From Pseudomonas vanderleydeniana (lineage in GTDB: Bacteria; Pseudomonadota; Gammaproteobacteria; Pseudomonadales; Pseudomonadaceae): DNA of 64,000 nucleotides. The position numbers were made by a program, and so were the translations under genes. The notes beneath the pieces are model-generated. The model did no database searches. It saw only the letters and a program-made list of their open reading frames with translations, and had not been told where the DNA came from. Where the stretch lies: contig NZ_CP077093.1 in assembly GCF_014268755.2 (NCBI RefSeq), positions 6,694,501-6,758,500 of the forward strand. The letters run 5' to 3'. Shown here one piece after another: positions 15,963 to 26,245 of this stretch; the first letter of the stretch is position 1; each line of letters begins with the position of its first letter.

Positions 15963-17873
15963 ATGTCGATACCTATCCGGGCCTGGCTGGCCCTGCTGCT
16001 GGTTGGCCTGGGCGCCTGCCAGTCCCGTGGGCCGCTCCACGACAGCGAACTGTTGCGCCAGGACGGCGACCTCCCCCGTGCAGTGGACGTGTTGCGCAGC
16101 GCGGTGAAGGAGCACCCGGACGACGTGCAACTGCGCACCGCCCTGTTCATGCGCACCGAGCAACTGGTCGACCACTACAGCCGGCAGTCCGCCGACGCCC
16201 TGGCGCGCAACGACGATGCTGGCGCCATCGAGGCCATGCGCCAGATCCTGCGCTACGATCCCGGCAACCTCGGCGCCAGCCAGGAGATCCGCAACATCCA
16301 GAACCTGTCGCGGCTGCGCCCGCAACTGGCCCGGGCCACGGCCCTGCGCGAGAGCAATCCGAAGGAAGCGCTGGCGATCGTCCGCCAGATCATCGTCCAG
16401 CAGCCCAACTACCGCGAAGCCCTGGACCTGCGCGACAGCCTCACGCGCAGCCTGGTCAGCGTCGATACGCTCAAGCCACAACTGAGCGCGGCGATGAAGA
16501 AACCGGTCAGTCTGCACTTCAGCTCACAGAGCCTGACCACGATCTTCGAGACCATCGCCCGGCTGTCAGGGATCAACTTCGTCATCGACAAGGACGTCAA
16601 TCCGAACGCCGCCGCCAGCATTTCGGCCTCGCGTACCACCGCCGAGGATGCGCTGAACCTGTTGCTGTCGACCCACCAGTTGCAGATGAAGGTGCTCAAC
16701 GCCGACACCGTGCTGGTCTACCCGGCGCGGCCGGACAAGGAGCGTGAATACCGCGAGCTGGCGGTGCGTACCTTCTACCTCAGCCACGCCGATCCCAAGC
16801 TGGCGGCCGCCGAGATCAAACAGTTGCTCAAGCCCAGGGAAGTGCTGGTGGACGAACGTCTCAGCGCGGTGATAGTGCGTGATGCGCCGCAGGCGCTGAG
16901 CGCCGTGGAGAGGCTGGTGCAGGCCATCGACCTGGCGGATTCGGAGGTGACCATCGATATCCAGGTGATGGAGGTCAGCTTGGTGGACGAGCAGAACCTG
17001 GGGATCAACTACCCCGGGTCGATCGGCGTGTCGCTGCCCGGCAGTGACGCCGCCAACCGCCAGCTCACCGTCGGCAGCCTGGAGGCCAAGCTCAACCTGC
17101 TGCAGCGCAGCGGCAATACGGTGACGCTCGCCAACCCGCGCATCCGGGTGAAGAATCGCGAGAAGGCCGAGATCAAGATCGGCGACAAGATTCCGGTGAT
17201 CACCACCACCACCGCCAACCTGGTGACAACGTCATCGGTGTCCTACCAGGACGTCGGGCTGAGTATCCAGGTGCAGCCGAATATCAGCCTGAATGACGAA
17301 ATCAACCTGCAGATGCTGATCGACATGACCCATATCACCAAGCGCAACGAAGGCTCGGCCGAGGTACCGGCGACCTTCGAGCTGGGCTCGCGCTCGACCA
17401 GCACCACGCTGACGGCACGCAACAACGAGACCCAGGTGGTCGCGGGGCTGATCCGCACCGCCGACATCGAGGAGGGCGTGGGCCTGCCCGGCCTCAGCCG
17501 CCTGCCGGCACTTGGGCAGGCGATCTTTGGCAGCCGCCGAACGGAACTGGGCAAGAGCGAGATCATCCTGCTGATCACCCCGCGGATCGAGCGCAATCTC
17601 GACCTGCCGGCGTCCCAGGTCAGCACCTTCAACAGCGGTACCGAGGCCCAGAGCTCGACCGAGGGCATGGTGCTGCGCAACAGCCAGAACCTGAACATGA
17701 AAACCAGCGGCAGTGCCGCCAGCAGCCTGCCACCGCCCCTGGCGGTACCACGGGCGAACGAGAACTGGCAGCCGCTACCGGCACCGGTGGAACAGCCGGT
17801 GATGGAATCGCCGCTGCCCAAGCCGGCAGAACCGCCCGCCGTAACCGCGCCGGCACCACCAACAACACCCTAG
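15963..17873 (+). CDS. gspD: outer-membrane secretin lipoprotein (GspD/MshL-like)
   Basis: A 636-aa protein. ATG 15963 is chosen because AGGAGA lies 8 nt upstream and the signal sequence ends at lipobox LGAC (Cys19). A region of TPR-like helices (~25-170) is followed by STN/N0-N1 domains (VSLHFSSQSLTTIFETIARLSG..) and the C-terminal secretin domain, with VTLANPRIRVKNREKAEIKIG and the closing LLITPRI. A Pro-rich tail of ~60 residues ends the protein. It forms the outer-membrane channel. The N-terminal TPR region and the lipobox are closer to MSHA-pilus MshL or BfpB-type secretins than to classical XcpQ. A REP pair follows the stop. Confidence 0.88.
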   Translation: MSIPIRAWLALLLVGLGACQSRGPLHDSELLRQDGDLPRAVDVLRSAVKEHPDDVQLRTALFMRTEQLVDHYSRQSADALARNDDAGAIEAMRQILRYDPGNLGASQEIRNIQNLSRLRPQLARATALRESNPKEALAIVRQIIVQQPNYREALDLRDSLTRSLVSVDTLKPQLSAAMKKPVSLHFSSQSLTTIFETIARLSGINFVIDKDVNPNAAASISASRTTAEDALNLLLSTHQLQMKVLNADTVLVYPARPDKEREYRELAVRTFYLSHADPKLAAAEIKQLLKPREVLVDERLSAVIVRDAPQALSAVERLVQAIDLADSEVTIDIQVMEVSLVDEQNLGINYPGSIGVSLPGSDAANRQLTVGSLEAKLNLLQRSGNTVTLANPRIRVKNREKAEIKIGDKIPVITTTTANLVTTSSVSYQDVGLSIQVQPNISLNDEINLQMLIDMTHITKRNEGSAEVPATFELGSRSTSTTLTARNNETQVVAGLIRTADIEEGVGLPGLSRLPALGQAIFGSRRTELGKSEIILLITPRIERNLDLPASQVSTFNSGTEAQSSTEGMVLRNSQNLNMKTSGSAASSLPPPLAVPRANENWQPLPAPVEQPVMESPLPKPAEPPAVTAPAPPTTP

Positions 17874-17892
17874 CCCGGCAGTGGCGGGTACT

Positions 17893-18023
17893 GTGGTGAG
17901 CGGGCTTGCCCGCGTTCGGCTGCGCAGCAGTCGCAAAAGAGGCCCACTCGGGACATCCGATAGAACGGGGGCAATCGCTCCAGGGCCGCTTCGCGCCCCA
18001 GCGCGGGCAAGCCCGCTCGCCAC
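17893..18023. repeat. REP pair between the convergent secretin and etfB genes
   Basis: Inverted arms at 17893-17914 and 18002-18023 with the GTGGYGAGCGGGCTTGCCC core. The pair separates converging transcripts and may act as a boundary hairpin. Nothing else is recognised between 17874 and 18062. Confidence 0.85.
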
Positions 18024-18062
18024 GAGTTCGCGCTCGGTTTCAGGAATGCCGCAGACGAGGCA

Positions 18063-18833
18063 TTAGCGCACCACGCTTTCCTCGATCAGCAACTTGAGGA
18101 TCGCCTCGGCCCCCGCCTCGGCACTGACGCCCTTGAGCACTTGCCCGCCACCACCACTGGCCTTGGCCGTGGCCGCCTTCATGCGGTCGGCACCGCTCTT
18201 GGCCTTGATCACCTTGAGGCGCTTGGGCCGTGGCTTGGCCGGTTGCAGTTGCGCGCTGGCGAACAGCTCATCCTCCAGCACCTCCACTTCCTCGGCCTGC
18301 AACACCCCGCGTTGCGCCGGGCCATAGGCACTCTGGCGCGGCTTGGGCGCGGCGTTATCCACCGTCGCCAGGAATGGCAGGCGCACCTTCAACCGCCGCC
18401 GCTGACCACGGGGCAAGGCCTGCAGTACCTGGGCGACGCCACCGCCCATCGACTCGACTTCGGCCAGCCCCACCACCAGCGGCCAACCCAGGTTCTCCGC
18501 CAGCAGGAACGGCAACATCCCCGAGCCCTCGCCGGTTTCCGCCTGGCTGCCGGTGAGTACCACCTGGGCACCGACGTCGCGCAGGTAATCGGTCAATACC
18601 GGCAAGGCATCCGCGCCAGCCGGCTGCTCGAGCACCCGCATCTCCGACAGGCCCATGCCCAGGTAGGCACGCAGCGCAGGCTCGGCAACATCGCCGGCAT
18701 GCACCACCTGCAAGTTATCCCCAGCCAGTTGCAAGCCCAGCTCCACCGCACGGGCATCCTGCTCGGCGCGGCGGGCGCGGCCCGACGTCGGGTGGGCACC
18801 GATCGAGACCAGGCTGATTACATTCGTGTTCAT
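18063..18833 (-). CDS. etfB: electron transfer flavoprotein beta-type subunit of the dimethylglycine pathway
   Basis: A 256-aa protein of the Etf beta/FixA family with the adenine-nucleotide alpha-hydrolase-like fold, including VVLTGSQAETGEGSGMLPFLLAENLGWP. It has a longer basic C-terminal tail (KPRPKRLKVIKAKSGADRMKAATAK..) than housekeeping EtfB. It is the last gene of the dgc operon and corresponds to PA5401. With EtfA it should carry electrons from DgcA/DgcB to the quinone pool. Start ATG 18833 is 15 bp after the etfA stop. Confidence 0.85.
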   Translation of the reverse strand: MNTNVISLVSIGAHPTSGRARRAEQDARAVELGLQLAGDNLQVVHAGDVAEPALRAYLGMGLSEMRVLEQPAGADALPVLTDYLRDVGAQVVLTGSQAETGEGSGMLPFLLAENLGWPLVVGLAEVESMGGGVAQVLQALPRGQRRRLKVRLPFLATVDNAAPKPRQSAYGPAQRGVLQAEEVEVLEDELFASAQLQPAKPRPKRLKVIKAKSGADRMKAATAKASGGGGQVLKGVSAEAGAEAILKLLIEESVVR

Positions 18834-18848
18834 CCGTTCATCCCCACC

Positions 18849-20069
18849 TTAGGCCGCATCACGCTTGGCGCCGTTGCGATATGCCGTCACCGCGGCGATC
18901 AGGGCGCGGCAGATCTCGTTGCTGTCGCCGATCACCGACAGGTCGGCGCGCTTGATCATGTCGCAGCCCGGATCGAGGTTGATCGCCACCACCTTGTCGC
19001 AGGCACCGATACCCTGCAGGTGCTGGATCGCCCCGGAGATCCCGACGGCGACATACACCCGCGCCGTGACCCAGGTACCACTGGCCCCGACCTGCCGGTC
19101 GCGGGTCATGAAACCATCGTCCACCGCCACCCGCGAGGCGCCTTCGGTCGCCCCCAGGGCGGCCGCCGTTTCGTGGAACAGTGGCCAGTCCTGGACGCCG
19201 TTGCCCCCGGAGAAGATGAACTCGGCCTCGGCCATCGGAATCGCCGCCGGGTCGACGGCCACCGCGCCCAGGTCCTCGATTCGCGGCAGGCTGCGGGCGA
19301 TGCCTGTGGACAACTCCACGGGCAAGGCTTCGTGACGGGTTTCGCTGACCGGTTCGGCACACTCGGCCGCGGCCAGGATCACCCGCGCCAGTGGCCGTGC
19401 CAGGTCCTGCAGGCCAGCACCGGCACGGCCGATGCACTCGCCGTCCTTGACCTGCCAGACCCGCGTCGCCGGGCGCTCGCCCAGGTTCGCGGCGAAACGC
19501 CGGCCCAGTTCGCCACCGCCGCTGCGGCTGTCCGGCAGCAGCCAGTGACGTGGATCGAACTGGTTATCCACAGCCCGCAGGCCCTGGACCCGTTGCTCCG
19601 GTGAATAACCACTGAACTCGTCGCCCTCGAGTACCAGCAGGCGATCGACGCCAGCGGTCTCGAACGTGCTTTCCTTGTGCTCGCCAAAGACCACAGCCAG
19701 CACCGCGCCGTCCTTGCCGGCCAACTGGTGGGCCAGGCCGAGCAGGTCGCGGTCGTGACTGCTCAGGCGGCCGCCGACCATGTCCGGCACCACGCAGATG
19801 TGGAAGGCCGGCTGCGCGACCTGGTGCAGCGGCAGTTGCACTTCGACGCTGGCCGAACGCTTGGTGGTACCGCCCTGCTGGGCGCCACTGCGGTCGATGC
19901 GCTTGATGCCGTTGGGGCCGATGAAACCGACACCATGGGGGTTCTTGCGGATGACCCCGTTAGGCCCCATCCAGCTGTGTTGTACCGGCTGCATCGCCGC
20001 ATGCAGCGGATGCAGGCGGTTACGGGCGATCCGCTCGGCACGCGGGTCGCGACGGATAATATCGCTCAT
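18849..20069 (-). CDS. etfA: electron transfer flavoprotein alpha-type subunit of the dimethylglycine pathway
   Basis: A 406-aa protein. The C-terminal part holds the FAD-binding Etf alpha domain (ISGAIQHLQGIGACDKVVAINLDPGCDMIKRADLSVIGD). The first ~110 residues are an extension with repeated GPNG motifs (WMGPNGVIRKNP, FIGPNGIKRID) not found in standard EtfA. ATG 20069 overlaps the stop of dgcB by one base and is preceded by GGAGG. It corresponds to PA5400. It acts with the neighbouring EtfB-type subunit as electron acceptor for dimethylglycine demethylation. Confidence 0.88.
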   Translation of the reverse strand: MSDIIRRDPRAERIARNRLHPLHAAMQPVQHSWMGPNGVIRKNPHGVGFIGPNGIKRIDRSGAQQGGTTKRSASVEVQLPLHQVAQPAFHICVVPDMVGGRLSSHDRDLLGLAHQLAGKDGAVLAVVFGEHKESTFETAGVDRLLVLEGDEFSGYSPEQRVQGLRAVDNQFDPRHWLLPDSRSGGGELGRRFAANLGERPATRVWQVKDGECIGRAGAGLQDLARPLARVILAAAECAEPVSETRHEALPVELSTGIARSLPRIEDLGAVAVDPAAIPMAEAEFIFSGGNGVQDWPLFHETAAALGATEGASRVAVDDGFMTRDRQVGASGTWVTARVYVAVGISGAIQHLQGIGACDKVVAINLDPGCDMIKRADLSVIGDSNEICRALIAAVTAYRNGAKRDAA

Positions 20070-22012
20070 CAATGCACCTCCGCGGGTTCACGCTTGGGCG
20101 CCGCCTTGCTCGGCTGTGCCTCTTCGAGCAGCGCGTCGGCGACCAGTTCGGCCAGGTCCTTGATCATCGGCCGGGGCTCGACCACACCCTCGAGCATCGC
20201 CGTGCATTGTGGGCAACCCACGGCCACCAGCTCGGCGCCGGTCTCGCGGATATCCTCCATGCGCATGTCGGGGATCCGCTGCTTGCCGGGAATGTCGGTG
20301 ATCGGCGCGCCGCCGCCGCCGCCGCAGCAACGCGAACGGAAGCCGGAACGCTGCATTTCCTTGACCTCGATCCCGAGGGCCCGCAGGACCTCGCGCGGCG
20401 CCTCGTACTCGCCGTTGTAGCGACCCAGGTAGCACGGATCGTGATACGTCACGCTGTTGCCCTTGTGCTGGCCGATGTTCAGCGCACCGGCACCGATCAG
20501 TTCAGCCATGTAGCTGCTGTGGTGCTGCACCCGGTAGTTGCCGCCAAAAGCGCCGTACTCGTTTTTCAGCACATGGAAGCTGTGCGGGTCGCAGGTGACG
20601 ATGCGCTTGAAGCTGTATTGGGCCAGGGTCTGGATATTGCGCTTGGCCAGGAGCTGGAAGGTCGCCTCGTCGCCCAGGCGACGTGCCACGTCGCCGCTGT
20701 CGCGCTCTTCCAGGCCCAGGACGGCGAAGTCGACGCCAGCCGCCTTCAGCACCTTGACGAAGGCCCGCAGGGTCCGCTGGTTGCGCATGTCGAAGGCGCC
20801 GTCGCCGACCCAGAACAGCACGTCGGTGCTCTTCTTCTCGGCGAGCACGGCGAGGTTCAGGTCAGCCGCCCAGTTCAACCGGCCACCGGGGGCGAAACCG
20901 CCCGGGTTGTCGGTGGCGATCAGGTTTTCCAGGACCTCGGCGCCCTTGTTCGGCGTCGCGCCCTTTTCCAGGGTCAGGTGCCGGCGCATGTCGACGATGG
21001 CATCGACGTGCTCGATCATCATCGGGCATTCCTCGACGCAGGCACGGCAAGTGGTGCACGACCACAGGGTTTCGGCGTCGACCAGGCCATTGACGATCGG
21101 CTGGTGCGGGTTGCCCGCATGCTCGCCGATCGGCTTGCCCGGATACGGGCTGCCGGCGAACTGGGCATCGGTGCCACCGGCCAGGCCGACCACCATGTCC
21201 TGGATCAGTTTTTTCGGGTTAAGCGGCTGGCCGGCGGCGAATGCCGGGCAGGCCGCCTCGCATTTACCGCACTGCACGCAGGCGTCGAAGCCCAGCAACT
21301 GGTTCCAGGTGAAGTCCTTGGGTTTTTCCACCCCCAGGGGCGCCTGCGGATCGTTCAGGTCCAGCGGCTTGAGGCCGGTGGAGCGGCCGCCGCCGAAGCG
21401 CTCGGCGCGGCGGTGCCAGGCCAGGTGCAGGGCACCGGCGAAGGCGTGCTTCATCGGCCCGCCCCAGGTCATGCCGAAGAACAGCTCCGACACGCCCCAC
21501 AGCACGCCGAGGCCGAGGATCAGCGCCAGCACCCAGCCGCCGAAGTCTTCCGGCAGGATGCCGGCCACCGGCAGGGTCACCAGGAAGAACGACGCCGAGA
21601 ACGCCAGCAGGCTTTTCGGCAGGCGCATCCACGGGCCTTTCGACAGCCGCGACGGCGGGTTGCGCCGGCGCCGGTAGACGAAGATCGCGCCGACGAACAT
21701 CACCGCCGACATCAGCAGCAGGGCATAGCCGAGAATGCGGTTGTGCAGGCCGAAACCGTGCACCAGCAATGCGAGGATGATCGACGCCACCGCGCCACCG
21801 GCCGTGGCGACGTGGGTGTTGGCGATGTATTTGTCCCGCGCCACCACATGGTGCAGATCGACCATGTAGCGCTTGGGCATGGCGAACAGGCCACCGATCA
21901 GGTCGACCTTTGCGGGTCGACCGCGGCGCCACATGGCGACCCGCCGCAACGCGCCGAGGACAGCGAGGCCCAGGGCGGCGAACAGCAGGATGGGAAGAAG
22001 GGTGTTCAACAT
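20069..22012 (-). CDS. dgcB: dimethylglycine catabolism iron-sulfur membrane protein DgcB
   Basis: A 647-aa protein with an N-terminal membrane part of about five helices (residues ~1-190). Two 4Fe-4S ferredoxin motifs follow (CVQCGKCEAACP and CTTCRACVEECP), then CCG heterodisulfide-reductase-like domains ending in RCCGGGGGAP. It passes electrons from dimethylglycine demethylation by DgcA to the Etf pair and the membrane. It corresponds to PA5399, which with dgcA is required for growth on glycine betaine in P. aeruginosa. A REP pair lies between it and dgcA. Confidence 0.92.
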   Translation of the reverse strand: MLNTLLPILLFAALGLAVLGALRRVAMWRRGRPAKVDLIGGLFAMPKRYMVDLHHVVARDKYIANTHVATAGGAVASIILALLVHGFGLHNRILGYALLLMSAVMFVGAIFVYRRRRNPPSRLSKGPWMRLPKSLLAFSASFFLVTLPVAGILPEDFGGWVLALILGLGVLWGVSELFFGMTWGGPMKHAFAGALHLAWHRRAERFGGGRSTGLKPLDLNDPQAPLGVEKPKDFTWNQLLGFDACVQCGKCEAACPAFAAGQPLNPKKLIQDMVVGLAGGTDAQFAGSPYPGKPIGEHAGNPHQPIVNGLVDAETLWSCTTCRACVEECPMMIEHVDAIVDMRRHLTLEKGATPNKGAEVLENLIATDNPGGFAPGGRLNWAADLNLAVLAEKKSTDVLFWVGDGAFDMRNQRTLRAFVKVLKAAGVDFAVLGLEERDSGDVARRLGDEATFQLLAKRNIQTLAQYSFKRIVTCDPHSFHVLKNEYGAFGGNYRVQHHSSYMAELIGAGALNIGQHKGNSVTYHDPCYLGRYNGEYEAPREVLRALGIEVKEMQRSGFRSRCCGGGGGAPITDIPGKQRIPDMRMEDIRETGAELVAVGCPQCTAMLEGVVEPRPMIKDLAELVADALLEEAQPSKAAPKREPAEVH

Positions 22013-22119
22013 GGTGAAGCTCCCAAAGACCTCTGGTCTTGCAAGGGTTCATAGACAGGCTGGTGAAAGCCCTGCACCTGGTTGTGACAAGGATGCTGGC
22101 AGGCGATGGGCGTGCTCTT

Positions 22120-22248
22120 GTGGCGAGGGGGCTTGCCCCCGTTCGGCTGCGAAGCAGTCGTAACCCGGCCAACGCGTATTTTCCGACAAGACGCGCCGGC
22201 TGATCCGGGGCCGCTTCGCAGCCCAGCGGGGGCAAGCCCCCTCGCCAC
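22120..22248. repeat. REP pair inside the dgc operon
   Basis: Inverted arms at 22120-22141 and 22227-22248 (GTGGCGAGGGGGCTTGCCCC type) in the 306-bp gap between dgcA and dgcB. Nothing else is recognised between 22013 and 22318. The pair would form a stem in the dgcA-dgcB transcript and could change the ratio of the two products. Confidence 0.85.
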
Positions 22249-22318
22249 AAACAGCCCCATCACCACACGATCAATCTCTCACCACACAACAGGCCCCATC
22301 ACCACCGGCGATGCACCG

Positions 22319-24379
22319 TCAGAAATCCTTGCACAGGCGCAGGGCGTCATAGATCGCTGCATGCGTGTTGCGCTGGGCCACGCAGTCGCCGATCCGGAAC
22401 AGCAGGTAGCCATCGCCGGCCTGGCTCAGGCAAGGCTGCGGCTGGATCGCGAACAGCGCCTCGACATCGATCTGGCCCTTGTTGCGCGAACCTTCCTTGA
22501 GCCCGTAGTAGAGGGCTTCGTCCGGCCGTACGCCGTTCTCCACCACCACCTGGTCGACCACCCGCTCCTCTTTCGCGCCGGTGTATTCGTTCTCCAGCAC
22601 GGCCACCAGCTTGTCGCCCTCGCGATAGACCTTTTCCAGCATCATGTCGCCGGTCATGATCACTTCCTTGGGGTACATGCTGCGGTAGTAGGTCGGGAAC
22701 GACGTACCGCCGATCGCCACGCCCGGCTTGATGTCGTCGGTGACGATCTCGACCTGGCTGCCCTTGTCGGCGAGGAAGTCGGCCACCGACATGCCGGTGA
22801 ATTCACAGATGGTGTCGTAGACCAGCACGTTCTTGCCCGGTGCGACCTTGCCGTCGAGCACGTCCCAGCTGCTGACCACCAGCCCTTCGGCGGCGCCCCA
22901 GTGTTCGTTCTGCTCCAGGTTCGGATGCCCGCCGACGGCCAGCACGACGATGTCCGGACGCAGGTCGAGAATGGTCGCCGCATCGGCAGCGGTGCCCAGG
23001 CGCAGGTCGACCTTCAGCCGGGCCAGTTCCAGCTGGAACCAGCGGGTGATACCGGCGATCTGGTCACGCTGCGGCGCCTTGGCTGCCGTGGTGATCTGCC
23101 CGCCGATGCTGTCCTTCTTCTCGAACACGGTCACGTCGTGGCCACGCTCGGCCGCCACGCGGGCGGCTTCCATGCCGGCCGGGCCGGCACCGACGATCAC
23201 CACCTTGCGCTTGGGCCCGGTGGACTTCTCGATGATGTGCGGCACGCCCATGTATTCACGGGAGGTCGCGGCGTTCTGGATGCACAGCACATCCAGGCCC
23301 TGGTACTGGCGGTCGATGCAGTAGTTGGCACCGACGCACTGCTTGATCTGGTCGACCTGGCCCATCTTGATCTTGGCGATCAGGTGCGGGTCGGCGATGT
23401 GCGCCCGGGTCATGCCGACCATGTCCACGTAGCCGCCTTCGAGGATACGGGTAGCCTGGTTCGGGTCCTTGATGTTCTGCGCGTGCAGCACCGGAACCTT
23501 GACCACTTCCTTGATGCCGGCGGCCAGGTGCAGGAACGGCTCCGGCGGGAAGCTCATGTTCGGGATCACGTTGGCCAGGGTGTTGTGGGTGTCGCAACCC
23601 GAACCGACCACGCCGATGAAGTCGAGCATGCCGGTGTCGTCGTAGTACTTGGCGATCTGCTTCATGTCCTCGTGGGACAGGCCGTCCGGGTGGAACTCGT
23701 CACCGCAGATACGCATGCCGACGCAGAAGTCGTCGCCGACTTCCTTGCGCACGGCCTTGAGCACTTCCAGGCCGAACTTCATCCGGCCCTCGAAGCTGCC
23801 GCCCCACTCGTCGGTACGCTTGTTGACCCGTGGGCTCCAGAACTGGTCGATCATGTGCTGGTGCACGGCGGACAGTTCGACACCATCCAGGCCACCTTCC
23901 TTCGCGCGGCGGGCCGCCTGCGCGTAGTTGCCGATCACCCGCCAGATCTCTTCCGGCTCGATGGTCTTGCAGGTCGCGCGGTGCACGGGTTCACGCACGC
24001 CCGAAGGCGACATCAGGGTCGGCCAGTGGTAGCCGTCCCAACGCGAGCGACGGCCCATGTGGGTAATCTGGATCATGATCTTGGCGCCATGCTTGTGCAT
24101 GGCATCGGCCAGGTTCTGGAAGTGCGGAATGATACGGTCGGTGGACAGGTTCACCGAACTCCACCACTGCTGCGGGCTGTCGATGGCGACCACCGACGAA
24201 CCACCGCAGATCGCCAGGCCGATCCCGCCCTTGGCCTTTTCCTCGTAGTACTTCACGTAACGGTCGGTGGTCATCCCGCCATCGGTGGCGTACACCTCGG
24301 CGTGGGCGGTGCTGAGCACGCGGTTGCGGATGGTCAGCTTGCCGATCTGGATCGGCTGGAACATTGCTTCGAAAGCCAT
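22319..24379 (-). CDS. dgcA: dimethylglycine demethylase subunit DgcA
   Basis: A 686-aa protein of the trimethylamine dehydrogenase/2,4-dienoyl-CoA reductase type. An N-terminal FMN TIM barrel (starting QPIQIGKLTIRNRVLSTAH; ~1-340) is followed by a 4Fe-4S Cys cluster (CVGANYC ... LC) and a FAD/NAD-binding domain with VIVGAGPAGMEAARVAAERGHDVTVFEKK near 390. It oxidatively demethylates dimethylglycine to sarcosine. It corresponds to PA5398. It sits between the DUF5943 gene (15 bp upstream) and dgcB on the same strand. Confidence 0.93.
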   Translation of the reverse strand: MAFEAMFQPIQIGKLTIRNRVLSTAHAEVYATDGGMTTDRYVKYYEEKAKGGIGLAICGGSSVVAIDSPQQWWSSVNLSTDRIIPHFQNLADAMHKHGAKIMIQITHMGRRSRWDGYHWPTLMSPSGVREPVHRATCKTIEPEEIWRVIGNYAQAARRAKEGGLDGVELSAVHQHMIDQFWSPRVNKRTDEWGGSFEGRMKFGLEVLKAVRKEVGDDFCVGMRICGDEFHPDGLSHEDMKQIAKYYDDTGMLDFIGVVGSGCDTHNTLANVIPNMSFPPEPFLHLAAGIKEVVKVPVLHAQNIKDPNQATRILEGGYVDMVGMTRAHIADPHLIAKIKMGQVDQIKQCVGANYCIDRQYQGLDVLCIQNAATSREYMGVPHIIEKSTGPKRKVVIVGAGPAGMEAARVAAERGHDVTVFEKKDSIGGQITTAAKAPQRDQIAGITRWFQLELARLKVDLRLGTAADAATILDLRPDIVVLAVGGHPNLEQNEHWGAAEGLVVSSWDVLDGKVAPGKNVLVYDTICEFTGMSVADFLADKGSQVEIVTDDIKPGVAIGGTSFPTYYRSMYPKEVIMTGDMMLEKVYREGDKLVAVLENEYTGAKEERVVDQVVVENGVRPDEALYYGLKEGSRNKGQIDVEALFAIQPQPCLSQAGDGYLLFRIGDCVAQRNTHAAIYDALRLCKDF

Positions 24380-24394
24380 GATGCGATCCTCGAC

Positions 24395-24925
24395 TTACAG
24401 CGGCTTGACGGTGAACAGGCCATCGTCGTGGCCTTCTTCGGAGCCGCCATAGACCTGCTCGGCCACGGTGCGGATCTTGCTGCCACGGGCGGCCAGGATC
24501 TGGTCCATGGCACCGGCGAACCAGCCGGTGAACATGTAGTCGACCTTGCGCCCGACCTTGCCGTAGACGTAGACGAACGCCGAGTGCTCGAGCTTGACGC
24601 TGGCGGTGCCCTTGTCGAGGTCGATGTCCTGGATCTTGAACAGGCCCCAGCCGCGCTGCGACAGGCGCTTCATGTAGTGCTCGAACACCGCGACGCCTTC
24701 CAGGCCGTGGCATTCGGCTTCTTTCTCGCACCAGTGCCAGGCGGACTTGTAGCCGGCCTTGTAGAGAATTTCGGCATAGGCCTCGGCGCCCAGCACTTCT
24801 TCGATGCCCATGTGGTTGTTGACGAAGAAATGGCGTGGAACGTAGAGCATCGGCAATGCATCGGAGGTCCAGACACCGGTTTCGCTGTCGACTTCGATGG
24901 GCAGTTGCGGGGCGATTTTAGCCAT
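24395..24925 (-). CDS. DUF5943-type conserved protein of the dimethylglycine operon
   Basis: A 176-aa soluble protein without a signal peptide, from ATG 24925 with GGAGTG upstream. It resembles the 4-vinyl-reductase-like (V4R) small-molecule-binding fold only in general layout, with Trp/His-rich segments such as SAWHWCEKEAECHG. It corresponds to PA5397 and is always found next to dgcA in Pseudomonas as far as I know. The function is unknown. Its position suggests an accessory role in dimethylglycine turnover or in handling the methyl group. Confidence 0.75.
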   Translation of the reverse strand: MAKIAPQLPIEVDSETGVWTSDALPMLYVPRHFFVNNHMGIEEVLGAEAYAEILYKAGYKSAWHWCEKEAECHGLEGVAVFEHYMKRLSQRGWGLFKIQDIDLDKGTASVKLEHSAFVYVYGKVGRKVDYMFTGWFAGAMDQILAARGSKIRTVAEQVYGGSEEGHDDGLFTVKPL

Positions 24926-25023
24926 GTGAAACACTCCAGAATTCATTGTTTGCGGCTGGCCGCGTACGCCCTGCGCGACCGGCGCGCAGGGGGAAATCAG
25001 CAAAATGGGATGCGGTCGGGGGA

Positions 25024-26001
<978 letters not shown>

Positions 26002-26245
26002 CAGGCTGTCCCCTTTATTGGCAATTCATGCGCCGAATCGTCTGCCGGCGCTTTGGACCCAGCATATGCCCAGGGCTGGTCGGAGCCGGGTGCAAAAACG
26101 ACAGGGGAATTGCCGAAAGCGTCAATCCGCGACAAAGGGCGCAAGACAGTAGGCTCCAGCACTTATCGTTGTACGACTATTCTTTGCATTCGGCTTGAGA
26201 CAGAATTGCCGCCTACCGTTTTCCTATCAGCTTCAGGACGCCGTG

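Noticed and set aside
26002..26245. A GbdR site upstream of the dipeptidase-dgc operon.
   Set aside because: TGTCG half-sites are present but about 31 bp apart, and no 21-bp-spaced repeat like that at cbcX could be found.
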